Assembly (NCBI GenBank): GCA_023228945.1
Contig: JALOAI010000010.1
Coordinates: 1 to 64,000 of the forward strand
Direction of reading: 5' to 3'
Length of the DNA: 64,000 bases
From: Pigmentiphaga sp.
GTDB taxonomy: Bacteria > Pseudomonadota > Gammaproteobacteria > Burkholderiales > Burkholderiaceae_B
Both the position numbers and the translations under genes were made by a program. How positions within the stretch are numbered: the stretch's first letter is position 1; every line of letters begins with the position of its first letter. Below the pieces are notes generated by a model. The model made no database searches. It was not told the DNA's origin and saw only the letters and a program-made list of their open reading frames with translations. Shown in pieces: positions 54,480 through 62,970 of the stretch.

Positions 54480-56834
54480 ATGACCTATCTCGTGCTGGCT
54501 CGCAAATGGCGGCCGCGTTCCTTCGACACCCTGGTGGGCCAGGATCACGTCGTCCGGGCTCTCTCTACCGCCCTGCAAACCGGGCGGCTGCATCACGCCT
54601 GGCTGTTCACCGGTACGCGCGGCGTGGGCAAAACCACCCTGTCGCGCATCCTGGCCAAGGCGCTCAATTGCCGCCAGGGAATCACCGCCACGCCATGCGG
54701 CGAGTGCGAGGCCTGCGTGGGCATCGAGGCCGACCGCTACGTGGATTATCTCGAACTCGACGCCGCCTCAAACCGCGGCGTCGAAGACATGACCCGCCTG
54801 CTCGACCAGGCGGTGTACGCGCCCACGGCGGGCCGCTTCAAGGTCTACATGATCGACGAAGTGCACATGCTCACCGGGCACGCTTTCAATGCGATGCTGA
54901 AAACGCTCGAAGAGCCGCCGCCGCACGTCAAGTTCATCCTCGCCACCACCGATCCGCAAAAGATCCCGGTCACGGTCCTGTCGCGCTGCCTGCAGTTCAA
55001 TCTCAAGCAGATGCCGCCCGCCGCCGTGGCCGGCCACCTCGAGCACGTGCTCGGTGCCGAAGGCGTGCCGGCCGAAGGCGGGGCGTTGCGCCTGCTGGGC
55101 CAGGCCGCGCGCGGTTCGATGCGCGACGCCCTGTCCCTCACCGATCAGGCCATTGCCTATAGCGGCGGCGAGATCACCGAGGCGGCGGTGCGCGACATGC
55201 TCGGGGTGATCGATCAAAGCTACCTGCTGCGCCTGCTGCGGGCCCTGGCCGCCAGCGACGCGGCTGCCGTGCTGGCCGTTGCCGACGAACTCTCCAGCCG
55301 GGGGCTCTCCTATACGGCCGCGCTCGACGATCTCGCGGGCTTGTTGGCCCAGGTGGCCATGGCGCAGCGCGTGCCCGGCCTGCCGGCGGAAGATCATCCG
55401 CAGGCCGACGACATTCGCGATCTGGCCGCCGCATTGCCGGCCGACGCGGTGTCGCTGTTCTATTCCATCGCCCTGCATAGCCGCGCCGAACTGGCCCTGG
55501 CGCCCGACGAATACGCCGGCTTCGTCATGGCTTGCCTGCGCATGCTGGCCTTCATGTCCGAGGCGGGCGCAGGCGGCGAGACGCCCCCGGTTGCGGCGCC
55601 CGCCGCGCCGCGCCGCATCGGCCCCGCCGCGCCCGCCGGCCCGAGCCGCGCCGATTCCGCCGCGCTTTCCAGGGCCGAGGCTCCCGTTTCGCCGGGCGCC
55701 GCGCCGGCGTCGGCAATGCCGGCCGCGGCCGCTCCGCCGGCAGCGCCCACCAACGCCACCGAGGGCGTGGCCGCGGCACGGGCGGCTCTGGCCGCCCTGC
55801 GCGGCGGTGGCCGGACGCCGTCGTCCGGTGCGGCAAGAGGGGCTGCCCCGCCGCCGGTTTCCGCTGCCGCGCCAACCTCGGGCGCATCCGCGGCGGATTC
55901 GCCGCCCACCGATCTCGCGCCTGCCGCCCCGGCCCCGGCTTCAACGGCAGTTCCTGCTCCGACTCCGGCTCCAGTGGCAGCCACTTCAACTCCAGCACCA
56001 GCCCAGGCTCCCGCTCCGGCCAGGCCAGAAGCCGCCGCACTGGCGCCGGCTCCCGCTCCCGTTCCGGCCCCGCCCGTGCCTGAGGCATCCACGGTGTCGG
56101 CGGTGCGGCCGCAACCGGCCAGCGCCGGCCCGACCAGGCCAGCGGCCTTGCGCGGCGAGCCCCCCGCGCCGCCAGACGACGCGTTCGAGGAGCCGCCCGG
56201 CTGGGCCATGTCCGACCCTCCCTGGGACGATGAGCCCGCCGCCGCACCGCCTCGCACGCAGCGGGCGTCGCCGCCAGACGCGCGCAGCGCGGACGCCCCG
56301 CACGCATCCGCCGGATCCGCGCCGCCCATCGAGGCGCCGGCCGCCATGCCGGAACGCCATGCCGCGCCGCCGACCGACGACGCGGCGCCGCCGGTTGCGC
56401 CAGCTCCGCCGTCCGTGGCGCTCCGCGATTTCCAGGCCGCCGATTGGCCCGCGCTGGCGGCCGCCTTGCCCTTGCGCGGCATCGCCGCCGAACTCGCCCG
56501 CCAGACCGAATGGGTGGCGGCCGAAGGCGCTGGCATCGTATTGCGCGTGGCCACCCGGGCGCTCGCGCAGGGGCCCACCGTCGACCGCCTGCGCCAGGCG
56601 TTGGCGGATTATTTCCAGGCGCCGGTGCAGTTGCGCTTCGAGGTTGGCCAAACGGGTTCGGGCACCGCCCACGCCGTGGCACAATCCGAACGTGAGGCTC
56701 GCCAGCGCGAAGCCGAGGCGGCGATCGCCGCCGATCCGTTCGTCCAATCGCTGATCGAACACTTCGACGGCCAGATCCTTCCGGGATCGATCCGGCCGGC
56801 CCATACCCCTACTACCACGGAATCATCGCCATGA
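54480..56834 (+). CDS. dnaX: DNA polymerase III subunit tau
   Basis: Clamp-loader ATPase that also tethers the polymerase cores. The 784 residues start MTYLVLARKWRP; Walker A is GTRGVGKT at 45-52, the zinc ligands are Cys64, Cys73, Cys76 and Cys79, and the Walker B region is VYMIDEVHML. The SRC motif LSRCLQF follows. A long Ala/Pro-rich linker (about 360-650) leads to the C-terminal core-binding domain. No A-rich slippery sequence was seen, so a shorter gamma product by frameshifting is not predicted. It overlaps ybaB by 4 bases (ATGA). Confidence 0.95.
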   Translation: MTYLVLARKWRPRSFDTLVGQDHVVRALSTALQTGRLHHAWLFTGTRGVGKTTLSRILAKALNCRQGITATPCGECEACVGIEADRYVDYLELDAASNRGVEDMTRLLDQAVYAPTAGRFKVYMIDEVHMLTGHAFNAMLKTLEEPPPHVKFILATTDPQKIPVTVLSRCLQFNLKQMPPAAVAGHLEHVLGAEGVPAEGGALRLLGQAARGSMRDALSLTDQAIAYSGGEITEAAVRDMLGVIDQSYLLRLLRALAASDAAAVLAVADELSSRGLSYTAALDDLAGLLAQVAMAQRVPGLPAEDHPQADDIRDLAAALPADAVSLFYSIALHSRAELALAPDEYAGFVMACLRMLAFMSEAGAGGETPPVAAPAAPRRIGPAAPAGPSRADSAALSRAEAPVSPGAAPASAMPAAAAPPAAPTNATEGVAAARAALAALRGGGRTPSSGAARGAAPPPVSAAAPTSGASAADSPPTDLAPAAPAPASTAVPAPTPAPVAATSTPAPAQAPAPARPEAAALAPAPAPVPAPPVPEASTVSAVRPQPASAGPTRPAALRGEPPAPPDDAFEEPPGWAMSDPPWDDEPAAAPPRTQRASPPDARSADAPHASAGSAPPIEAPAAMPERHAAPPTDDAAPPVAPAPPSVALRDFQAADWPALAAALPLRGIAAELARQTEWVAAEGAGIVLRVATRALAQGPTVDRLRQALADYFQAPVQLRFEVGQTGSGTAHAVAQSEREARQREAEAAIAADPFVQSLIEHFDGQILPGSIRPAHTPTTTESSP

Positions 56835-57157
56835 TGAAAGGACAACTCGCCGGCCTCATGCGGCAGGCGCAGCAGATGCAGGAAAACGTCAAGAAGGCCC
56901 AGGAGTCGCTGGCCGACATCATCGTCGAAGGCGAGTCGGGCGGCGGCCTGGTCAAGGTGAGCATGAGCTGCCGCCACGACATCAAGCGCGTGACCATCGA
57001 CCCCACCCTGCTGGAAGACGACAAGGACATGCTCGAAGACCTCGTCGCCGCCGCCTTCAACGACGCGCTGCGCAAGGCCGAGACCACATCCCAGGAAAAA
57101 ATGGCCGCGGTCACCGCCGGCCTGCCTCTGCCTCCGGGCATGAAGCTGCCTTTCTGA
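56831..57157 (+). CDS. YbaB/EbfC family nucleoid-associated protein
   Basis: Small DNA-binding dimer of 108 residues: MMKGQLAGLMRQAQQMQENVKKAQ at the N-terminus, the central strand motif VKVSMSCRHDIKRVTIDP, and DLVAAAFNDALRKAE. The start overlaps the dnaX stop (ATGATGA). It stands between dnaX and recR, the standard dnaX-ybaB-recR operon. Confidence 0.96.
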   Translation: MMKGQLAGLMRQAQQMQENVKKAQESLADIIVEGESGGGLVKVSMSCRHDIKRVTIDPTLLEDDKDMLEDLVAAAFNDALRKAETTSQEKMAAVTAGLPLPPGMKLPF

Positions 57158-57193
57158 TGCCACGGGCTCTTCCGGACCGGATCCCTGCATATC

Positions 57194-57799
57194 ATGCAAG
57201 ACTCGTTCAACGATCCTGTCCCCCTGGCAGCCCTGATCGGTGCATTGCGTCGCCTGCCGGGGGTGGGCGTGAAGTCCGCCCGGCGCATGGCGTATCACCT
57301 GCTGCAGCATGATCCCGCTGGTGCGCAGCGCCTGGCGCAAGCCCTGACCGACGCCGTCGCCCGGCTGGGCCATTGCCAGCGTTGCAATACGTTCACCGAA
57401 GACCCGGTGTGCGCCGTATGTTTGAGCCCGCGGCGCGACGCGACCCAGCTTTGCGTGGTAGAGTCGCCGGCTGACCAGAACATGATCGAGGCCAGCCACA
57501 CGTACCGCGGCCTGTATTACGTTCTCATGGGGCGCTTGTCGCCGCTGGAGGGAATCGGCCCCGACGAGTTGCGGTTCGGGCCGCTACTCGAACGCGCGGC
57601 CGATGGCACGGTCCAGGAGGTCATCCTGGCCACCAGCTTTACCGCCGAGGGCGATGTCACGGCGCATTATCTGAGCGAGGCCCTGCGGGCCCGCGGCCTG
57701 ACCGTTACCCGGCTGGCGCGCGGCGTGCCCGCCGGCGGCGAACTCGAATACGTCGACGCCGGCACCATAGCCTGGGCCCTGGCCGAACGGCGAGCCTGA
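57194..57799 (+). CDS. recR: Recombination protein RecR
   Basis: RecFOR-pathway protein of 201 residues. The helix-hairpin-helix region LIGALRRLPGVGVKSARRMA is at about 14-33. The zinc finger is Cys61, Cys64, Cys73 and Cys76 (CQRC and CAVC). The Toprim domain starts LCVVESPADQNMIE. Third gene of dnaX-ybaB-recR, 36 bases after ybaB. Confidence 0.97.
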   Translation: MQDSFNDPVPLAALIGALRRLPGVGVKSARRMAYHLLQHDPAGAQRLAQALTDAVARLGHCQRCNTFTEDPVCAVCLSPRRDATQLCVVESPADQNMIEASHTYRGLYYVLMGRLSPLEGIGPDELRFGPLLERAADGTVQEVILATSFTAEGDVTAHYLSEALRARGLTVTRLARGVPAGGELEYVDAGTIAWALAERRA

Positions 57800-57826
57800 C
57801 TCTACGCTTTTCTAGGAGACACTACC

Positions 57827-58441
57827 GTGTTTACTGGCATAGTCGCTGCGATCGGACGGATCGTGCGCGTTCAACCTCTCGGACCGGGCCCGGATGCCGG
57901 GGTGCGCCTGGTCGTCGACCCGGCCGATCTCGATATGTCGGGCGTGCGTATCGGTGATTCGATCGCCATGCAGGGCGCCTGCATGACAGTCACGGGTTTC
58001 GAGGCCGGCGGCCATTTCACGGTCGATGTGTCCCGCGAGAGCCTGCGGCTGACCGTGGGCCTGGCCGAGCCGGCCGAGGTCAATCTCGAAAAGGCCCTCA
58101 GCCTCGGCGATGCCCTGGGCGGACACCTGCTCACCGGCCACGTCGATGGCCTGGCCCGGGTGCTGGAGTTTGCGCCGGTCGGCGAGTCGCATCGGCTCGT
58201 CGTCCGCATCCCGCGCGAATTCGGCATGTATCTGGCCTATAAAGGATCGGTGGCCATCAATGGCGTAAGCCTCACCGTCAATTCGGTGGCGGATGGAGCC
58301 GATGGGACGGACATCAGCATGAACCTGATTCCGCACACGGTGGCGGTTACCACGCTGCGCCGCTTGCAGGCGGGAAATGACGTCAATTTCGAGGTCGATC
58401 TGATTGCGCGCTATGTGCAGCGCATGGTGACGGCGCGGTGA
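57827..58441 (+). CDS. ribE: Riboflavin synthase, alpha subunit
   Basis: Dismutates two 6,7-dimethyl-8-ribityllumazines to riboflavin. The 204 residues begin at a GTG (FTGIVAAIGRI) with AGGAG nine bases upstream. Two lumazine-binding repeats are visible, the first with GACMTVTGFEAGGHFTVDVS and the second with GVSLTVNSV. The linking GGHLLTGHVDG is conserved. It stands apart from other rib genes, 27 bases after recR. No FMN-riboswitch-like structure was noticed in the short upstream gap. Confidence 0.94.
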   Translation: MFTGIVAAIGRIVRVQPLGPGPDAGVRLVVDPADLDMSGVRIGDSIAMQGACMTVTGFEAGGHFTVDVSRESLRLTVGLAEPAEVNLEKALSLGDALGGHLLTGHVDGLARVLEFAPVGESHRLVVRIPREFGMYLAYKGSVAINGVSLTVNSVADGADGTDISMNLIPHTVAVTTLRRLQAGNDVNFEVDLIARYVQRMVTAR

Positions 58442-58565
58442 TTGCCCGGCGGACGCATGCCCTGGCTCGTGCGAGCCCGGCTCCGCGGTATTCCTCATGA
58501 TCGAGCGGCATGGGCGCTGATGCGCGCCCACTCTCCACTAACAAGACATAGTAAGGAACCCCAAC

Positions 58566-59909
58566 GTGCAATACCAGAAACTCGAACAGTTCATGACCTA
58601 CGTATGCGAGCGCAACCCCGGCCAGCCGGAGTTCCAGCAAGCGGTGCAAGAGGTCATGCACAGCCTTTGGCCGTTCATTCAGGAGCACGCGCGGTACCGT
58701 GATTCGGCATTGCTCGAAACCCTGGTCGAACCCGACCGCATCATCCAGTTTCGCGTTTCCTGGGTCGACGACAGCGGCCGCACGCGCGTCAATCGCGCCT
58801 TCCGCATCCAGCACAGCGCTGCACTGGGCCCCTACAAGGGCGGCATGCGCTTCCACCCCTCGGTGAACCAGTCGATCCTCAAATTCCTGGCGTTCGAGCA
58901 GACCTTCAAGAACGCGCTTACCACCCTGCCCATGGGCGGCGGCAAAGGTGGCGCCGATTTCGATCCCAAGGGCAAGTCCGACGGTGAAGTCCGCCGCTTC
59001 TGCCAGGCGCTGGTCACCGAGCTGTACCGCCACGTCGGCCCCGATACCGATGTGCCGGCGGGCGACATCGGCGTGGGTGGCCGCGAGGTCGGCTACATGG
59101 CCGGGCAATACAAAAAAATCACCAATACCGCGAGCAGCGTCTTTACCGGCAAGGGGCTATCGTTCGGCGGCAGCCTGATCCGCCCCGAGTCCACGGGCTA
59201 TGGCCTGGTGTACTTCGCCGAAGAAATGCTCGAAACCCGCGGCATGTCGTTCGAGGGCCAGCGCGTGGCGGTCTCGGGCTCGGGCAACGTCGCGCAATAC
59301 GCCATTGAAAAGCTGATGGCCCTGGGCGCGCGGGTGCTGACCGTGTCCGACTCCCAGGGCACGGTGGTGGATCCGGAAGGTTTCGATCCCGTCAAGCTGG
59401 CGCTGTTGATGGAAATGCGCAACGTTCAGGGCCGGCCGGTTTGCGACTATGCCAAGGAACTGGGCCTGCAGTATGTGCAGGGCGAACGGCCCTGGTCGGT
59501 GCCCGTCGATGTGGCGCTGCCCTGCGCCACCCAGAACGAGCTCGACGACAAAGACGCGCGTAAGCTGGTCGCCAACGGCGTGGTGTGCGTGGGCGAGGGC
59601 GCCAACATGCCGTGCACGCTCGAAGCCACCGATGTCTTTCGCGAGGCCGGCGTGTTGTTCGCGCCCGGCAAGGCCAGCAATGCCGGTGGCGTGGCCACCT
59701 CGGGTTTCGAGATGTCGCAAAACTCGGCTCGGCTGTCGTGGCCGCGCGAAGAGGTCGACGCCCGTCTGCGCAGCGTGATGCGCGCCATCCATGCCTCCTG
59801 CCTGCAATACGGCAAGTGCGCCGACGGCACGGTCGACTACGTCAACGGCGCCAATATCGCGGGCTTCGTCAAGGTGGCCGACGCCTTGTTGGGCCAGGGC
59901 TGGTGCTAG
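58566..59909 (+). CDS. gdhA: NADP-type glutamate dehydrogenase
   Basis: Hexameric enzyme making glutamate from ammonia and 2-oxoglutarate. The 447 residues match the small NADP-specific class. The start is a GTG with AAGGA upstream. Motifs are GPYKGGMRFHPSV, PMGGGKGGADFDPKGKSD with the catalytic Lys, PAGDIGVGGREVGYM and the dinucleotide fold VAVSGSGNVAQYA. The coenzyme class is inferred from length and motifs. Confidence 0.95.
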   Translation: MQYQKLEQFMTYVCERNPGQPEFQQAVQEVMHSLWPFIQEHARYRDSALLETLVEPDRIIQFRVSWVDDSGRTRVNRAFRIQHSAALGPYKGGMRFHPSVNQSILKFLAFEQTFKNALTTLPMGGGKGGADFDPKGKSDGEVRRFCQALVTELYRHVGPDTDVPAGDIGVGGREVGYMAGQYKKITNTASSVFTGKGLSFGGSLIRPESTGYGLVYFAEEMLETRGMSFEGQRVAVSGSGNVAQYAIEKLMALGARVLTVSDSQGTVVDPEGFDPVKLALLMEMRNVQGRPVCDYAKELGLQYVQGERPWSVPVDVALPCATQNELDDKDARKLVANGVVCVGEGANMPCTLEATDVFREAGVLFAPGKASNAGGVATSGFEMSQNSARLSWPREEVDARLRSVMRAIHASCLQYGKCADGTVDYVNGANIAGFVKVADALLGQGWC

Positions 59910-59921
59910 GCTCCCCGGGCC

Positions 59922-60392
59922 GTGTTCCATGTCATTCTGGTCTCGCCCGAGATCCCGCCCAACACGGGTAACGTGATCCGCCTGGCGGCCAACACCGGGG
60001 TGCGCCTGCACCTTGTGAGGCCCCTGGGCTTCGAGCTGGACGAACCCCGCCTGCGACGGGCGGGGCTGGATTACCACGAATGGGCCAGCGTCCGTGTTCA
60101 CGACGATCTCGACGCCGCGCTCGCCGCCTGCGGCACGGAGTTCAGCCGGGCTTTTGCGTTCACCACCCGAGGCTCTCGCCTGCTGGGCGAGGCGGAGTTT
60201 CGTCCCGGCGACGTTTTTATCTTCGGCAGTGAAACCGCGGGGCTCGCGCCGGAGGTGCGCGAACGCTTTCCCGCCGCGCAGCGTATCCGCCTGCCCATGC
60301 GGCCGGAGCAGCGCAGCTTGAATTTATCGAACGCCGTGGCCGTGACGGTATTCGAGGCCTGGCGACAGCAAGGCTACGCCGGCGCGGTCTAG
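59922..60392 (+). CDS. trmL: tRNA (cytidine/uridine-34-2'-O)-methyltransferase
   Basis: SPOUT-class methyltransferase of 156 residues that 2'-O-methylates position 34 of tRNA-Leu isoacceptors. The knot motifs are ILVSPEIPPNTGNVIRLAAN, DVFIFGSETAGL and IRLPMRPEQRSLNLSNAVAV. A GTG start 12 bases after the gdhA stop. The upstream spacing suggests co-transcription with gdhA, although functional linkage is not evident. Confidence 0.95.
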   Translation: MFHVILVSPEIPPNTGNVIRLAANTGVRLHLVRPLGFELDEPRLRRAGLDYHEWASVRVHDDLDAALAACGTEFSRAFAFTTRGSRLLGEAEFRPGDVFIFGSETAGLAPEVRERFPAAQRIRLPMRPEQRSLNLSNAVAVTVFEAWRQQGYAGAV

Positions 60393-60540
60393 CCGTGCCG
60401 GGCGGGCAATGTTTTTTTCCGCCGCGGCAAAGGTCGGCGGCGAAGATCCATCCTAGACTTCCGCCCTTGGACCGTGCGGCGCTGAAAGGTGCGCGCGGGA
60501 CGCAACCGATCCGCGCTCACTCTCGGAGGAATCAGGCTCG

Positions 60541-62970
60541 ATGACCCAGCGCCCAAGCGCAGACCTCGCGCAGGGTGCCGGGGTCGGACGAGGCAGCCGC
60601 TACCTGGCGCCGAAGGCTCTCCCGAACCCGGACGCCGGCGTGCCGGCCCCAGGATCGGAGTCCGGCGCGGGGTCGGCGCTGGCGGTCGCCTGCCGCGTCC
60701 TGATGGCTTGCCTGATGTTCATCCATCTGCTGGGCGCCTCGCCCGCGGCCGCGGAGCTGGTCCTCACGCCCGAGCAGCAATGGCCTCTGTCGTTGCGCGA
60801 TAGTGCGCGGCACTATCCCGATGCTTCCGGGACACTGGATTTTGCCGCGGTTGAGGCGCTGGCGCGCGATCGGCCGGACGGCTTCAGGGCCGCCGCCTCC
60901 TTTCCCCGGCCGCTGCCGCTGCGCAACAAGGTCTGGTGGCTCCGGTGGGATATGGTCAATGGCGGTGCGGAGACGGCGGATTTTCGTCTGCTATTGGGCT
61001 CGCCGCTGCTGCAGCACGTCGATTTTTACGTCGTCACCGCGGGCGAGGTCCGGCACAGCCGCGCCGGCGCCGCCACGCCGGTGTCGCGGCGGCTGTTGCC
61101 GAGCCGCGAGCCGACGGTGCGCTTCAGCCTGGAGCCGGAGGCCGAGGCCTCGGTATTCGTGCGCCTGGAAACCGAGCGGCAATTGCAGTTTGCGCCGCGG
61201 TTGTATTCGGAAGAGGCCTACGCCGCGCGCGAAGTGCGGGCGGCCTTATGGGATGCCGCTTTGTATGGCGGTTTGCTGGCTCTGGCCTGGGCTGGTTTGT
61301 TGATTGCCGTGTTCTCGCGCTCCTGGCCCTTCGCCGTCATGGGTGTGATGTGTGTGTGCATCGTGTTGTTCGAGGCGTCGTACCGGGGCTACGCGCAGCT
61401 TTATCTTTGGCCCGAAGCGCTGGAGTGGGGGTATCGGGCCGCTTCGGTGTTCGGCGCGCTGTCGATCGCGTTGCTGCCGCTGTTCATCATGGGGGTGGCC
61501 CGACACGAACGGGTGGAGCTGCCCTGGAAAGTGGTCCTGGTGTCGCTGAGCGCGGCGCAAGGCGTGCTGGCCCTGTTGTCGATCTGGGCGCCCTACGGCG
61601 CGATTGGCAGCCTGGTGTCGCTGGGCAGCAATGTCTTCATGGTGCTGGCCTTGATCGTTGCCATCCGGTTGATGATGCAGACCCTGATGTCGGCCCGGCT
61701 GATGGTGCTCGTCATGGCGTTCGCGGTGTTCAACATCGGCCTGCGCACGGCCGAAGCCTATGGCGCCGCGCCGGAATTCATCGTGCGGTGGGGATTCGAT
61801 TTGCACCCCAATCCGGTCGTGGCCTTGATCGGCTTCGCGCTCAACCTCGCGGTGCTGTCGGCGTGGGTGCATTATCTGGCCCAGCAACGGATCCGGGCGC
61901 GCGACACCCTGGTCGAGTGGCAGCAGCAGGAAACCACGCGGCTGGAAACCGAGGTGGCGCGACAAACCGAAGCGCTGCGCCAGGCCTTGGTCTATGCCGA
62001 GGAAAAGAGCCGACAAAAGGCGCAGATGCTCGGCTACATCAGCCACGACCTGCGCGCGCCGCTGGCGGCGATCGCCGGCTATAGCCAGGTGCTGCCGGAT
62101 ATTCCCCCGGCGGAGCAGGGCCGCCATCTGAAGGCGATCGATCGCGCCGTCAATTATCAATTGCAATTGATCGACGAACTGCTGGAGTATTCCCGCGAGG
62201 ATCTGCGGCCATTGCAAATTCGTCTCGAAAACGTCGATCTGTTCGAACTCTTGCAAGACGTTGCCGACCATGCCGCCGAGCTGGCGAAACGGCAGAACAA
62301 TCACTTCGTGTTCGAACTGACCCGCCCGTTGCCGCGCCGGGTGGTGGTCGATCCTCGCCGCTTGCAGCAGGTATTGCTCAACCTGCTGTCCAATGCCGCC
62401 AAGTTCACCCGGGGCGGCGAAATCCGTTTGCGGGCCGAGGGGGCGGATCGGCAAGGCCTGGTGAGGTTTGCCGTCTCGGATAGCGGCATCGGTATCGACG
62501 TGGAACATCAGAAGAACGTGTTTCAGGCTTTTCTCCAATTGCAGCAGGCGCATGGCAGCGTGGGCCTGGGTTTATTCATCGCTCAGCGCATCGTCGATGG
62601 CCTGGGTGGAAAACTGCGGCTCGACAGCCAGCCGGGGGAGGGCAGCGTGTTCTCTTTCGAGCTGGAGCTGGCCGTTGATGGCGACGATTCGGTGCCGGCG
62701 GGGATGGTTCAGAATCATCGTTGGCAGGCTCCTGCCCGCTCGTCCGCCGCGCCGGTTCCGCCGGAGGCGGCGCGCGCCGAACTGGCGCTTTTGGCCCGGG
62801 CCGGACGTTTGTCGGATATCGAAGACTGGATCGCGCATTATGGCGCGCACGATCCGCCATGGCGCGATTATGTGCGCGAGGTGCAATGGGCCTTGCAAGA
62901 GTTGGATTTCGAGGCCATCGAGCGTGCCGCGTTGTGGGATTCCGGACATGACAGGCGCGAAGAGCGATGA
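60541..62970 (+). CDS. 7TM-DISM membrane sensor histidine kinase
   Basis: Hybrid-free sensor kinase of 809 residues. A signal-anchor lies near 48-70. A periplasmic 7TMR-DISMED2 ligand domain lies at about 75-225, and seven membrane segments at about 235-450. A coiled-coil linker (TLVEWQQQETTRLETEVARQ) leads to HisKA with the phospho-acceptor His502 in GYISHDLRAPLA. The HATPase domain has NLLSNAAKFTRGG and VGLGLFIAQRIVDGLGG. A non-catalytic extension of about 80 residues follows. It overlaps the TonB-receptor gene by 4 bases (ATGA); no response regulator is seen. Confidence 0.93.
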   Translation: MTQRPSADLAQGAGVGRGSRYLAPKALPNPDAGVPAPGSESGAGSALAVACRVLMACLMFIHLLGASPAAAELVLTPEQQWPLSLRDSARHYPDASGTLDFAAVEALARDRPDGFRAAASFPRPLPLRNKVWWLRWDMVNGGAETADFRLLLGSPLLQHVDFYVVTAGEVRHSRAGAATPVSRRLLPSREPTVRFSLEPEAEASVFVRLETERQLQFAPRLYSEEAYAAREVRAALWDAALYGGLLALAWAGLLIAVFSRSWPFAVMGVMCVCIVLFEASYRGYAQLYLWPEALEWGYRAASVFGALSIALLPLFIMGVARHERVELPWKVVLVSLSAAQGVLALLSIWAPYGAIGSLVSLGSNVFMVLALIVAIRLMMQTLMSARLMVLVMAFAVFNIGLRTAEAYGAAPEFIVRWGFDLHPNPVVALIGFALNLAVLSAWVHYLAQQRIRARDTLVEWQQQETTRLETEVARQTEALRQALVYAEEKSRQKAQMLGYISHDLRAPLAAIAGYSQVLPDIPPAEQGRHLKAIDRAVNYQLQLIDELLEYSREDLRPLQIRLENVDLFELLQDVADHAAELAKRQNNHFVFELTRPLPRRVVVDPRRLQQVLLNLLSNAAKFTRGGEIRLRAEGADRQGLVRFAVSDSGIGIDVEHQKNVFQAFLQLQQAHGSVGLGLFIAQRIVDGLGGKLRLDSQPGEGSVFSFELELAVDGDDSVPAGMVQNHRWQAPARSSAAPVPPEAARAELALLARAGRLSDIEDWIAHYGAHDPPWRDYVREVQWALQELDFEAIERAALWDSGHDRREER

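Noticed and set aside
55560..56420. Programmed frameshift site in dnaX
   Set aside because: No A-AAA-AAG-like heptamer or strong downstream stem was seen in the linker; the sequence is Ala/Pro-coding and GC-rich.
57800..57826. FMN riboswitch before ribE
   Set aside because: The gap is only 27 bases and cannot hold the aptamer; recR lies directly upstream.
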